Assembly: GCA_964510535.1 (NCBI GenBank)
Contig: CAZECG010000011.1
Coordinates: 1-64,000, forward strand
Length of the DNA stretch: 64,000 bases
Direction of reading: 5' to 3'
DNA from: JAJPXC01 sp964510535
GTDB taxonomy: Bacteria; Bacteroidota; Bacteroidia; Bacteroidales; Muribaculaceae
Below the pieces are notes generated by a model. The model saw only the letters and a program-made list of their open reading frames with translations, did no database searches and was not told the DNA's origin. The translations under genes were made by a program, and so were the position numbers. Positions 51,949 through 61,436 of the stretch are shown in pieces; the first letter of the stretch is position 1, and the number at the start of each line of letters is the position of its first letter.

Positions 51949-52983
51949 TCAAAGCAAATTGATTCCCGCGGCGGCACACTCCGCAATCTGCTCCTCAGGC
52001 CAGATGCTCGCCTGCACCTCTCCGATGTGGGCTTTCTGCAACAGGAACATACACAGACGGCTTTGGCCGATGCCCCCTCCAATCGAAGCCGGGAACTCCC
52101 CTGCGAGTAGTGACTTGTGGAACTTGTAGCCCGCGCGTTCACCACAGCCCTTCTCATCCAATTGACGCCTCAGCGACTCCGGGCTGACACGGATACCCAT
52201 CGACGACAGTTCAAACGGGGTGTTAAGCACATTGCTCCACAGGATTATATCTCCGTTAAGACCGGTGTAACCATCGCTGTTGGGGCTGCTCCAGTCGTCA
52301 TAGTCGGGAGCGCGTCCGTCATGCGGCTGACCGTCACTGAGCGGCGCACCGATGCCGATAAGGAATATCGCCCCATATTTCTCCGCAGCCTTAGCCTCGC
52401 GCTCGCGCGGGGTGAGCTCGGGATACTCGTCGAGCAATTGCTGGGAGTGGATAAACGTTATCTCCTCGGGAAGCGCAGGGGTAATGTGAGGGAACAGTTT
52501 GTAAATCAGACGCTCGGTCTCCTTTACCGCGGCATAAATCTTCTCGACTGCCGCTTTAAGATAGTCAAGATTGCGGTCTTCCGGGCGTATAGCCTGCTCC
52601 CAATCCCATTGGTCGACATAAAGAGAGTGAAGGTTATCAAGCTCCTCCGAAGTGCGTATGGCATTCATATCGGTGTAAAGCCCATAGCCGGGGGCTATGT
52701 CATATGCTCCGAGCTTCATCCTTTTCCATTTGGCAAGCGAGTGGACCACTTCGGCCGTCCGCCCCCCCATCGCCTGGATGGAGAACGAGACAGGAGGCTC
52801 AACCCCATTAAGGTCATCGTTGATGCCGGTACCTGCCAACACGAACAACGGTGCGGTCACGCGGCGCAGATTGAGAGCGCACGCCAGTTTCTCCTGAAAA
52901 GTATCTTTTATCGTCTTGATGGCCACCTCGGTGGTTTCGGGCAGCAGCTTTTGCTTGTATCTTTGTGGTATGATTAATGCCAT
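51949..52983 (-). CDS. asnA: Aspartate-ammonia ligase (AsnA)
   Basis: 344 residues, the normal AsnA length. It makes asparagine from aspartate, ammonia and ATP. The class-II-synthetase-like fold shows APLFVLAGTGINDDLNGVEPPVSF, AYDIAPGYGLYTDMNAIR, then DEYPELTPREREAKAAEKYG and FPASIGGGIGQSRLCMFLL. It has its own promoter and ends at the shared terminator. Confidence 0.97.
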   Translation of the reverse strand: MALIIPQRYKQKLLPETTEVAIKTIKDTFQEKLACALNLRRVTAPLFVLAGTGINDDLNGVEPPVSFSIQAMGGRTAEVVHSLAKWKRMKLGAYDIAPGYGLYTDMNAIRTSEELDNLHSLYVDQWDWEQAIRPEDRNLDYLKAAVEKIYAAVKETERLIYKLFPHITPALPEEITFIHSQQLLDEYPELTPREREAKAAEKYGAIFLIGIGAPLSDGQPHDGRAPDYDDWSSPNSDGYTGLNGDIILWSNVLNTPFELSSMGIRVSPESLRRQLDEKGCGERAGYKFHKSLLAGEFPASIGGGIGQSRLCMFLLQKAHIGEVQASIWPEEQIAECAAAGINLL

Positions 52984-53012
52984 ATGTTTTTACAATCAAC
53001 AGGAATATACTG

Positions 53013-53020
53013 CAAATGTA
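53013..53020 (-). promoter_or_regulatory. -7 box of asnA
   Basis: Minus-strand TACATTTG lies 29 bases before the ATG at 52983. Confidence 0.55.
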
Positions 53021-53084
53021 CGACATTTTTCCATAATATCAATAACTTCAATTGCATTATGCGAAACCCCGCTCTAATTTGCCG

Positions 53085-53990
53085 CTAAAATGTCAACGAC
53101 ATAGTGAGCCCCACGGCTCGTCCATCGCTATCGCTGGCCTGTCTCAGCCACGGATAGCAGACAATATCGCCACCAAGACGCGGCTGATGACGTTTGGAAT
53201 ATCCGCGCGCGGGGTTGCCCCTGACCAAATTGACTACCTCGTTGACAGGGTCAACAAGAAAAGCCACAAACGTCCCCAGCAATTTAGAACCCGACAGGCA
53301 ATAGTCATGCTCCACTATGTAACGTTTCACGCGGTAGAAAGTCTCGCCAATCAATATCCCTCCGATTGGCGTGACAAAGAGGTCTTGTATCGACGGAATC
53401 TCCATGAAAGCCTCTATGCCATATTCCCAGAAAAATGTGCTGACACCCAGACCATAGAGAAACGAGTAAAACATATTGAAGCCCTGAGTGCGAGCGCTCA
53501 TATAGTAGGCGGCACCCCCATAAGGGTGCAACACATAGTTGAATATCGGATTATCTTTATCCCACACTGGACCCGACTTGACATTGTGCCACCAGCGGTC
53601 AAACACCGGGCGTTTGTGAATCTCCGCCTTGTTCCAAGCGGTGGCGTTTTCGGGCAGCAGTTCAAGAACGCCAAGTGTCACGAAACCCGCCCCGAACAGC
53701 ACTGCCGTGTTTTGCCAAAGCTCCTTGTAATGAGGATAATTGGCCGTTATGCTATAGGGCATATCATAAATACACGGCACAATCTTACGTTGCGGCGATG
53801 CAGCCGCAATGCGCCTGTCCTCCGCCTCATGTTTCATAGACAACCCGGACTCAAGCTCCACAGTTCTCTCAAGCACTGTGGTATCGGCATCAAGCCTCAC
53901 AACACGCCGCTCCGCAGCAAAAACCCCCGCGGTACCCACCAACAACGCGACCGCAAGCAATCCCGACCTTATCCTTGAGCGACTCATCAT
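53085..53990 (-). CDS. DUF3943 family exported membrane protein
   Basis: 301 residues, with a signal peptide (about 1-26). The DUF3943 pattern is clear: WHNVKSGPVWDKDNPIFNYV, HPYGGAAYYMSARTQGF, STFFWEYGIEAFMEIPSIQD and TPIGGILIGETFYRVK. Short hydrophobic strands and a C-terminal Phe (LTMSLTF) suggest an outer-membrane association. Function unknown. No other gene on its strand is close enough to share a transcript. Confidence 0.85.
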   Translation of the reverse strand: MMSRSRIRSGLLAVALLVGTAGVFAAERRVVRLDADTTVLERTVELESGLSMKHEAEDRRIAAASPQRKIVPCIYDMPYSITANYPHYKELWQNTAVLFGAGFVTLGVLELLPENATAWNKAEIHKRPVFDRWWHNVKSGPVWDKDNPIFNYVLHPYGGAAYYMSARTQGFNMFYSFLYGLGVSTFFWEYGIEAFMEIPSIQDLFVTPIGGILIGETFYRVKRYIVEHDYCLSGSKLLGTFVAFLVDPVNEVVNLVRGNPARGYSKRHQPRLGGDIVCYPWLRQASDSDGRAVGLTMSLTF

Positions 53991-54081
53991 TCCCTTGAAT
54001 TATGATTATAAATAGCTTGAAACGAGGTTAGCCGCCGACTTCTGAACCGGCACACAGCCCGCAAACCCTCGCTTGCTTTAA

Positions 54082-54122
54082 TGACTAAACAAACAAGCCC
54101 CGCGTTTTGTGCTACGCGGGGC
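54082..54122 (-). terminator. Terminator of the 54332-63690 gene run
   Basis: GCCCCGCG (54097-54104) and CGCGGGGC (54115-54122) form an eight-pair stem. On the minus strand TTGTTTGTTT follows. It lies about 210 bases after the barrel gene stop. The rest of the 341-base gap (53991-54331) shows no gene or signal that I can support. Confidence 0.7.
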
Positions 54123-54331
54123 CACTATTCATATCACCGTCCTCGGGGAAGAACTGTGCTATCCTTTAAAATATCGCACTACGGAAACGGCTCCATTTCA
54201 ATCAACAATCCACACGATAGGGGTCGACTTAAAAATCCCGGGGACCTTTCCCATTGTCACCGGCGAAAGGCCTCAGCCCACCCTCGCAAATAAAAAGAAT
54301 AATACTTTTATCTCAAAACCGTTGGGGATGT

Positions 54332-56038
54332 TTAGAATTTGTAGGCTGCGCCAAGCAACCCGGTGATTCCTTGCGCCGGGATGTCAAACAGCATATAGCT
54401 CTTGGTGTTGAGCAGATTTTCGCCGCGGATGAAAAACGACAATCTGTCGGTATAGCGGTATAGCCCCCCGACACTAAGATTATTGCTACGGCCAAGTGAG
54501 ACAGGCCCGGTCTCTGCCGTCGTTGTTGAGTAGGCGTAGGAACTACGATCCCATCGACTTTCAAATCCGAGCGTCACGTCGAGCGGTTTTATGGGCGAAA
54601 CCGTCACTTCGGCATCAAGAACATGGCGGGCATGGTCGCGCCACATATAGTAGCCCTTGTCACCACTGTTGGGGGCATAGTCGTAGCTGACGGTCAAGCT
54701 CTTTATCCACCGGGAGCGGTGGGTGAGAGTTGCCCCCGCGCGCCACCCTTTGAGGTCTACAGCGTGCCAGAGATTCGATCCGTCGACCACTACCGGCATC
54801 AGCCAGTCATTGGCTATCGAATAGCCTCCGCGGAGCGTCAAGGCTGTCCCGCGATACGGACCGACGGAGACTCCGGCGACTATATCGACCGGGACGCGGG
54901 AGTGTTCATATCCAAAGAGGGGACCCACATAGGGGGTGTAATCAAGTAGCGAACCGAGAGTGTTGGCGCGAACGCCCCCGGTGGCTGTGGCAAACAGCGA
55001 CAGCATCGAGCCAGCCATACGCGGCGTCCAGCTAATCCCAGCGTGTGGAGCCAGATTAACGAAACGTCCCGAGTTGACAGCAAGGTCAATATCCACCCCG
55101 ATATTGGCATTAAACTCTTCGGCGGCGACTGACCAATAGGGGTTAAGCGTCACCGCACCGAGTATCTCCGAGCCGCCCCAGTCGACATCTATGCCGCCGT
55201 CGGGTGCCACCTGCCAGCGGTTGTAGCGGTTGTAGCGGTTAAACCGAGCCGAAAGGTTGAGGCCGAAGCGGTTGCCATCGTCACTGAGCGACACCACACC
55301 GCCGTTGACTCCGAAGTCGATTTCACCTATAGCCTTCAGGTCGGCATCTGATGCGGGTACTGCCAACGGCAGACGGCCCCCGCGAGTGAACCCTGTGTAA
55401 CCCGCTTCCGCGCTGAGCGTGTAGTCACACTGCTGCGAGCGGCCCTTCACCGCCGCGTCAACCCACAGGCGATGTATGCCCTGGTCATCGGCTGACTCAT
55501 ACCATGGGCGGCTGACCGACATGAACGAGTAGGCCGCTGAAGCGTCGAGCGTCAGTCTGCTGTTAATCCGATGGGTGACTTCGCCTCCGAGCGACAACGT
55601 GTTACGCTCATAGGTGAGTTTATCGCCCATGAGGTTTTTCTCCTTGTACGACAAGCCGTCAAACTGCATCCACACTCCCGCGCCGGTGGCGGCGTTGTCG
55701 ACTATGCGGTATCCGGCAGACATGGCGAGGTTATAAGAGGGGAAATACCCCGCGGCGACATATCCCCGCCTATTGGCAGCGGTGTCGGCGGCGGCGCGCG
55801 CCGGTTCGAGACGGTCTACCATCGCCGGAACTGACGAGGCCGTCGAGCGATCGCTCATCGCGAGCTGACGCTGTTTCACTTCAGGCTGAAACAGCCGCGG
55901 GGTGACGTTGAGACGTGTCGCGGCCCTCTGCTCAGGCACGATTTCTTTTTCGATTGTTATCTCTTTGGTGAGGTCTTGTGCCGTCGCTGTTGACAGTGAC
56001 AGCGATGCGGCTACAAGTAATATGTTAGTTGATTTCAT
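54332..56038 (-). CDS. Outer-membrane beta-barrel protein paired with a TPR protein
   Basis: 568 residues, with a signal peptide (1-20, ending ATA). After an approximately 70-residue polar N-terminal stretch, alternating strands dominate: YVAAGYFPSYNLAMSAGYRI, NTLSLGGEVTHRINSRLTLD, then FFIRGENLLNTKSYML. The last residues end in Phe (AAYKF), as in many outer-membrane barrels. The late RGENLLN signature is shared with TonB-dependent receptor barrels, but a plug domain is absent, so it may be a receptor-like porin. A RYNRYNRW repeat sits near residue 270. It is eight bases after the TPR gene and is likely its partner. Confidence 0.78.
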   Translation of the reverse strand: MKSTNILLVAASLSLSTATAQDLTKEITIEKEIVPEQRAATRLNVTPRLFQPEVKQRQLAMSDRSTASSVPAMVDRLEPARAAADTAANRRGYVAAGYFPSYNLAMSAGYRIVDNAATGAGVWMQFDGLSYKEKNLMGDKLTYERNTLSLGGEVTHRINSRLTLDASAAYSFMSVSRPWYESADDQGIHRLWVDAAVKGRSQQCDYTLSAEAGYTGFTRGGRLPLAVPASDADLKAIGEIDFGVNGGVVSLSDDGNRFGLNLSARFNRYNRYNRWQVAPDGGIDVDWGGSEILGAVTLNPYWSVAAEEFNANIGVDIDLAVNSGRFVNLAPHAGISWTPRMAGSMLSLFATATGGVRANTLGSLLDYTPYVGPLFGYEHSRVPVDIVAGVSVGPYRGTALTLRGGYSIANDWLMPVVVDGSNLWHAVDLKGWRAGATLTHRSRWIKSLTVSYDYAPNSGDKGYYMWRDHARHVLDAEVTVSPIKPLDVTLGFESRWDRSSYAYSTTTAETGPVSLGRSNNLSVGGLYRYTDRLSFFIRGENLLNTKSYMLFDIPAQGITGLLGAAYKF

Positions 56039-56046
56039 CAGTCGGA

Positions 56047-59028
56047 TTATTTTAAGCGTGAATCAATCATTTGGAATATGTCGGCTTCGGTGCCGGGATA
56101 ATTTTCCTTAAGCGTTTTCAAATATTCGTTTGCCTCGAAAGAGTTACCCTCCTTGCGGTTTATGTCGCTCAGTAGTATGAAGCCGCGGGCGAGCCAATAA
56201 TGGTGGGGCGGATTGGCGGCTACGAGCCGGTCTATGACCTTGCGGGCTTTTTTGAGCTGTCCCTCGTCAAAATAGAGCTGTCCCAAGTAGTAGGCGCTCT
56301 TAGCCCCGTTGAGATTATCGAGATCCGACGAGAGCGGCTCCCAGTCTTTGACAGCCTTGGAGGTCTGACCGAGGCGCATATTGGCATAGCCGCGGGCGAA
56401 TGTCACCTCATCTTTCTCCACGCCGCTCACCGTCGACGAACCAAGCAGCTCATCGGCCTGCGCCACCACATCTTTGTGACGGCCAAGGTCGCGCGACACT
56501 TTCAGTATACCCATACGTGCCGTGTTGAGCGAAGTCGATGACGACGCGCGCTTTTCGAGCTGCCGGTAGGTGGCGAGAGCGATTTCCCCTTTACCCTGAC
56601 GGTATTCAACATCCCCTTTGATGGCAAGCGCGCTCTCCATGGCCCGTGAATCGGGATGCCCGGCGACAATCCGCTCGGCATAAGCCAACGCTTTCTTGTC
56701 GTCACCTTTAGAGGCCGCGTCTTCAGCGAGATACTGCAACGCTGCGGCAATGTCGGCACCCGATGGGAAACGCTCGGCGTATTCCTCAAGACGTTTCACT
56801 TTTCCGCTGTTGGCGTACTCTTTCTCCGCCGACTGGAACGTGAGACGTTCCACCTCTGCCGCATCCATGCGGGGAGCGTCGGGGATAGCGGCAATATAAC
56901 TTGCGAACTCGTCAAGACGCCCCATATCCGAATAGATACGTTTCAAGTCGTCGGCTGCCACGCGGGCCTCCTCGCTCGACGGGTAATTTTTCAGCACGGT
57001 CTTGTAGCTGTCTATAGCCTTATCGCGGTCACCGCTGTCCATATATGTAATGGCAAGCAACAGATAGCCCTGGCGGCCCTGAGCCGTCGACGGATGGTTT
57101 TTGACCAATTTCTTGTATGTGGCTAAAGCGGCGGTTTTATCCCCCAGCTCGCCATAGCTTTCGGCGGTTTCGAGCAATGCCGACGGAACGAGCCCCGACG
57201 ACGGGAAACGCTCCATCATTTGCCGCATACCCGCCACTTTTGCCTTATGGTCGCGAGCCAGCCCCTTCATCAACGCTTTCTGATAAAGAGCGTAGTCGCC
57301 GCTGGCCGGAGCGAGCCGATAAGCCTCATCATACTCAGCTGCGGCCTTAGTGAAATCGCTTGCGTAGTAATAGCAGTCGCCCATGCGGTTGCGGGCATCG
57401 GCCATCATTGCCTCGGTGGTGTTGCCGGGCGAGTTTAGATAGCGGGTGAAGTCGGTCAGCGCGGCGTCAAATTTTTTCGCGCCAAACCTTGCGTATCCTA
57501 AGTCATACAGAGCCAGCGGGCGGTTGGCAGCCGCGCGCGTCAGTCCGTTGAGATAGGCTAAATATGACGATGCCGCGCCGTTGTAATCTCCTTTACGATA
57601 AAGGGCCTCCCCAATCCACAGGTCACATTCGCGACTGACCTCGGGGTTAAGCTCTCCGAGAGATTTGGCTTCGCGCAGGTGTGACAACGCTTTGTCGGCT
57701 TTTCCGGCTGCCAAAGCCCTCGAGCCGAGGGTGTAAAGCACTTGCTGCTTGGCGGCGAGAGTGGCCTCCGACGGATTACTGATGCGCGATATGCTCGCCA
57801 ACGCGCTTTCATAGTCGTTATCGGTGAGATAACCCGCTATCACATATTCCTGGACTCTCGGAGCGTATTGCGAGCGGGGATAGCGTTGTAGAAATTCCTC
57901 AAACGTCGACACCGAGCTGCCGAACGGCACACGCCCCCCCCGGGTCTTGGCAACGCCGTAGTTGTAGAAGGCCGTCTCGCTGACAGCGGGGTCATAATCC
58001 TTACGCAACGCCTGGGTCAACGCCATTGTGGCGGCATCAGCGTTCCCCTCTTTCAGATAACTTTGACCGATGAAAAGATAGGCACTCTGCCCCATAGCGT
58101 TTTCCTGACCGATGACATGGCTGAAACAGTCGATTGCATCGGCGTAGTTGCCTGAGCGGTACTCGCTCATGCCCAATATGTAGTAGGCCGATGGCAGTCC
58201 GTCGGGTTGCGATGCGATGTAGCGTTTGAGATAGGGAATCGCCTGGGCGTCGTTGCCCTGATGATAAAGCGATTCACCGGCTATGCGCTCAGCCTCGGCA
58301 GCGAACTCAGGCTCGACATCGGCGGTGTTTTTAAGTAGTTTGCGGCTCATCGCCAATGCTTTGTCGTAATCACCCTCCGAGAAATAAATCTGGCTCAAAT
58401 AGAAGTCTGCCATATTTCCGGGGGCTGAACTGGTATTCACTTTCTTGAACAGGACTGCCGCCTTGGCATAGTCCCCTTTGGCATAAGCCACATAACCCTG
58501 GTAGAAGCGGGCGGTGTTGGCATATTCCGGATAGCGCGCCAAGCGGTCAAACGGCTTCATAGCCTCGTCATAATCGCCGAGTTTCAGAAGACAGAATCCG
58601 CTGTTCAGGCAGTATTCAGCCATCTGCTCCGAGTCAAGCCCATCCACAGCTATGCGGCGGTAGCGTCGCAAGGCGTCGGCGTAACTGCGACTGTCGTACA
58701 ACATTCGGGCCAAACGCATCTCTGCGACATTTCTGTCGGGAGAAGCGGCATAGGTCGATATGTAGCCCTCTAACAACCCGGCAGCATCGGCGCGCCCGAG
58801 CGAGGCTGCCGCCAACGCCTGCATCAGGTCGGCCCGGCGTGTTTCGTCAAGGGTCAGAGACAGGCGGCGAGCTTGCGACAGTTGGTCGATACAGCCGTTA
58901 TAGTTGTTATCATTGAGCATCAGCTCCGCGCGGCTAAGATAGCCGGCGGCATCAGCGTTGTTGACTTGTGCCGTCATCGACATCAATGCCGTGGCGGATA
59001 CTACCGAAATTATCAATCTTTTTCTCAT
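56047..59028 (-). CDS. Large periplasmic TPR protein
   Basis: 993 residues, with a signal peptide (about 1-21). Nearly the whole chain is TPR and Sel1-like helical repeats with W-free consensus such as NTARFYQGYVAYAKGDYAKA, SAYYILGMSEYRSGNYADAI and GQLYFDEGQLKKARKVI. More than fifteen repeats can be traced. It is probably a periplasmic scaffold (YbgF/CpoB-like in style). It is 48 bases after proA and eight bases before the barrel gene. The function is unknown but coupling to the barrel protein seems likely. Confidence 0.85.
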   Translation of the reverse strand: MRKRLIISVVSATALMSMTAQVNNADAAGYLSRAELMLNDNNYNGCIDQLSQARRLSLTLDETRRADLMQALAAASLGRADAAGLLEGYISTYAASPDRNVAEMRLARMLYDSRSYADALRRYRRIAVDGLDSEQMAEYCLNSGFCLLKLGDYDEAMKPFDRLARYPEYANTARFYQGYVAYAKGDYAKAAVLFKKVNTSSAPGNMADFYLSQIYFSEGDYDKALAMSRKLLKNTADVEPEFAAEAERIAGESLYHQGNDAQAIPYLKRYIASQPDGLPSAYYILGMSEYRSGNYADAIDCFSHVIGQENAMGQSAYLFIGQSYLKEGNADAATMALTQALRKDYDPAVSETAFYNYGVAKTRGGRVPFGSSVSTFEEFLQRYPRSQYAPRVQEYVIAGYLTDNDYESALASISRISNPSEATLAAKQQVLYTLGSRALAAGKADKALSHLREAKSLGELNPEVSRECDLWIGEALYRKGDYNGAASSYLAYLNGLTRAAANRPLALYDLGYARFGAKKFDAALTDFTRYLNSPGNTTEAMMADARNRMGDCYYYASDFTKAAAEYDEAYRLAPASGDYALYQKALMKGLARDHKAKVAGMRQMMERFPSSGLVPSALLETAESYGELGDKTAALATYKKLVKNHPSTAQGRQGYLLLAITYMDSGDRDKAIDSYKTVLKNYPSSEEARVAADDLKRIYSDMGRLDEFASYIAAIPDAPRMDAAEVERLTFQSAEKEYANSGKVKRLEEYAERFPSGADIAAALQYLAEDAASKGDDKKALAYAERIVAGHPDSRAMESALAIKGDVEYRQGKGEIALATYRQLEKRASSSTSLNTARMGILKVSRDLGRHKDVVAQADELLGSSTVSGVEKDEVTFARGYANMRLGQTSKAVKDWEPLSSDLDNLNGAKSAYYLGQLYFDEGQLKKARKVIDRLVAANPPHHYWLARGFILLSDINRKEGNSFEANEYLKTLKENYPGTEADIFQMIDSRLK

Positions 59029-59076
59029 TGAGCGAGTTTCTATGTAATGGGGTCGGGAGCGGCAAAGGGAGGGGGA

Positions 59077-60330
59077 TTACCATCGGGTTTGCCCATCGCC
59101 GGTGATGATATATTTATAGGTTGTTATCTCGGGGAGCGCCATCGGGCCGCGGGCGTGGAGTTTCTGGGTCGAGATTCCTATCTCCGCGCCAAACCCGAAT
59201 TGACCGCCGTCGGTGAACGCTGTCGAGACGTTGGCATACACGCAGGCAGCGTCGACCTCCTTGACAAAACGGTCTATGGCATCCCCGGCCTCGGCAACGA
59301 TGGCCTCGCTGTGGCGCGAACCGTTGAGATTGATGAAGTCGATGGCGTCGTCTAAGCCATTCACGGTCTTGACCGACATCTTGTAATCGAGCCATTCCTT
59401 GCCGAAATCTCCTTCGGCGGCGTGTTCCAGCAGCGGATAATGCCCGTCAAGAGCCTTGTACGCCTCGCTGTCGGCATAGATTCTCACCTGCTTCCCGGCG
59501 AGGGGGGCGGCAATCTCCCGGAGGTCGCCAAGGCGGCTTCGGTCGATTACAAGCGTGTCCAATGTGTTGCACACACTGGGACGGCGCGTTTTAGCGTTGA
59601 AAACTATATCGCGGGCATGGGATGCGAGCCCCGACTCATGGAGGTAGGTGTGGCAGACTCCGGCACCGGTTTCGATAACCGGTACGCGGGAATTGTCGCG
59701 CACATACTCGATGAGCCGTTTGCCCCCGCGGGGGATTATCAAGTCCACATAGCCTGTGGCGGCGAGCAAAGCCCCTGTGGCTTCATGCTCCACAGGCAAC
59801 AATGTGACCACATTGGGGTCTATGCCGTGGCTCGCCACGGCGGTGCGGAGCAGCTCAACGGCGCGGGCGTTGGTGTCGCGTGCGTCGCTACCCCCTTTCA
59901 GAAGGCATGCGCTCCCGGCTTTCAGGCAAAGCGAAAAAACATCGAATGTCACGTTGGGACGCGCCTCATATATTATGCCGATTACCCCGAACGGGACGGT
60001 GACTTTTTTAATCATCATACCGTTGGGTCGGCTCCATTCGGCAAGCGTGACTCCGAGAGGCGACGGCAGCGCAGCCACCGAACGCATATCGGCGGCGATG
60101 TCGCGCAGACGGCTGTCGGTCAGCTTCAAGCGGTCATATTTGGGATTGCTCTCATCCATCCGTGCCAGGTCGAGCGCATTAGCTTCAAGTAGCGCATCGA
60201 TATTTGACTCTATGGCGGCGGCAACGTCCAAGAGCAGCCCATTGACAGCGGCGGCATCCACCCGGTTAAGCGTCCGGGAGGCTTCGAGTGCCGATTGGAA
60301 AATCGAAGTATATTTATTATCTGTTGTCAT
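59077..60330 (-). CDS. proA: Gamma-glutamyl phosphate reductase
   Basis: 417 residues, the usual ProA length. It reduces gamma-glutamyl phosphate to glutamate semialdehyde. The N-terminal helical domain and NAD(P)-binding part (IYEARPNVTFDVFSLCLKAG) are present, with the catalytic Cys in KTRRPSVCNTLDTLVID and the late FGFGAEIGISTQKLHARGPM. It is seven bases after proB. Confidence 0.97.
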   Translation of the reverse strand: MTTDNKYTSIFQSALEASRTLNRVDAAAVNGLLLDVAAAIESNIDALLEANALDLARMDESNPKYDRLKLTDSRLRDIAADMRSVAALPSPLGVTLAEWSRPNGMMIKKVTVPFGVIGIIYEARPNVTFDVFSLCLKAGSACLLKGGSDARDTNARAVELLRTAVASHGIDPNVVTLLPVEHEATGALLAATGYVDLIIPRGGKRLIEYVRDNSRVPVIETGAGVCHTYLHESGLASHARDIVFNAKTRRPSVCNTLDTLVIDRSRLGDLREIAAPLAGKQVRIYADSEAYKALDGHYPLLEHAAEGDFGKEWLDYKMSVKTVNGLDDAIDFINLNGSRHSEAIVAEAGDAIDRFVKEVDAACVYANVSTAFTDGGQFGFGAEIGISTQKLHARGPMALPEITTYKYIITGDGQTRW

Positions 60331-60337
60331 GTCATTA

Positions 60338-61420
60338 TCAATCTATATAGAGATAATCGCTGTGAATAAAAGGTTTAATACCGGCGCGTCCTATGTTTTT
60401 GCGGGCGGCTTCGGCTGAATAGGCCACCCGTCCCAAAGCGATGACCTCTCCGCCCGGAGCGATGACCTTTACTATGTCGTCTTTCTCAAAGTCGCCGGCG
60501 ACAACTGTCACCCCCACCCCAAGCAGGCTCGCGCCCGAGCGCGATAGGATTGCGTCGGCAGCCCCGGCGTTGATGCGGAGCTCACCTTTAGCGAATCCCT
60601 CGCTATGCGCTATCCATTTCTTAACGCCCGACGTAGGCTCGTCGGCGGGATGGAACAACGTGTGTGGCACACTTTCCCCACTTACGAGGTCGGTGAGTAT
60701 GTTGTCGCGCTTGCCGTTGGCGATGACCACGGCTATTCCCTCCGAAGCCACCTTGCGGGCTATGCGGTACTTGGTCGACATACCGCCGCGACCCATCGAC
60801 GACTTCCCTTTCTGTATGTAAGAAGTCGCATCTGTCGTTTGGTAAATATCTCTTATCACACGCGACGACGGGTCAGCCGGGTCGCCGTCATAAATCCCGT
60901 CTATATTGCTCAATATGATTAACGCCTCCATCCCCATCATCGACGCTATCATCCCCGACAACTCATCATTGTCGGTAAACATCAACTCGGTTACTGAGAC
61001 CGTGTCGTTCTCGTTTATAATCGGTATGACATCGTTGGCGAGCATCACCTCCATGCAATGCTTCTGATTGAGATAATGCCGGCGGGTGGCGAAGTTTTCT
61101 TTGGTCGTCAGCACCTGGCCGCAGGTAAGTCCGTGGTCTCTGAACAGCTCGAAATAGCGGTTGATGAGTTTGGCCTGGCCCACCGCACTGTAGAGCTGAC
61201 GGGCCGACACGGGGTCGAGACGCTTGCCGCTGTCGTGCATCTCGCTACGCCCCGACGCTACCGCGCCCGATGAGATAATCACGACATCCACCCCGCCCCG
61301 GCGCAACTCGGCAATCTGGTCGACCAGCGCGCTCATGCGGGTTATGTCAAGGGTGCCGTCGCGGCGCGACAACACGTTACTTCCGATTTTGACGGCTATC
61401 CGTTTATATCCTACCCTCAT
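60338..61420 (-). CDS. proB: Glutamate 5-kinase
   Basis: 360 residues from the ATG at 61420 (MRVGYKRIAVKIGSNVL). The amino-acid kinase domain has VVIISSGAVASGR and FNENDTVSVTE-like INENDTVSVTELMF. The C-terminal PUA domain (about 275-350) begins LRINAGAADAILS. The chosen start follows the acyl-CoA ligase stop by 16 bases; a longer frame to 61504 overlaps that gene. proB-proA catalyse the first two steps of proline synthesis. Confidence 0.95.
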   Translation of the reverse strand: MRVGYKRIAVKIGSNVLSRRDGTLDITRMSALVDQIAELRRGGVDVVIISSGAVASGRSEMHDSGKRLDPVSARQLYSAVGQAKLINRYFELFRDHGLTCGQVLTTKENFATRRHYLNQKHCMEVMLANDVIPIINENDTVSVTELMFTDNDELSGMIASMMGMEALIILSNIDGIYDGDPADPSSRVIRDIYQTTDATSYIQKGKSSMGRGGMSTKYRIARKVASEGIAVVIANGKRDNILTDLVSGESVPHTLFHPADEPTSGVKKWIAHSEGFAKGELRINAGAADAILSRSGASLLGVGVTVVAGDFEKDDIVKVIAPGGEVIALGRVAYSAEAARKNIGRAGIKPFIHSDYLYID

Positions 61421-61436
61421 TTTCTTGACGGTTGTG

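Noticed and set aside
53052..53978. 308-codon plus-strand frame opposite DUF3943
   Set aside because: The opposite strand carries a recognisable DUF3943 gene with signal peptide; this frame has neither promoter nor domain.
55216..55245. Tandem nine-base repeat considered as a microsatellite or phase-variation tract
   Set aside because: It encodes RYNRYNRW inside the barrel gene in steps of three codons, so length change would not shift the frame, and only two to three units exist.
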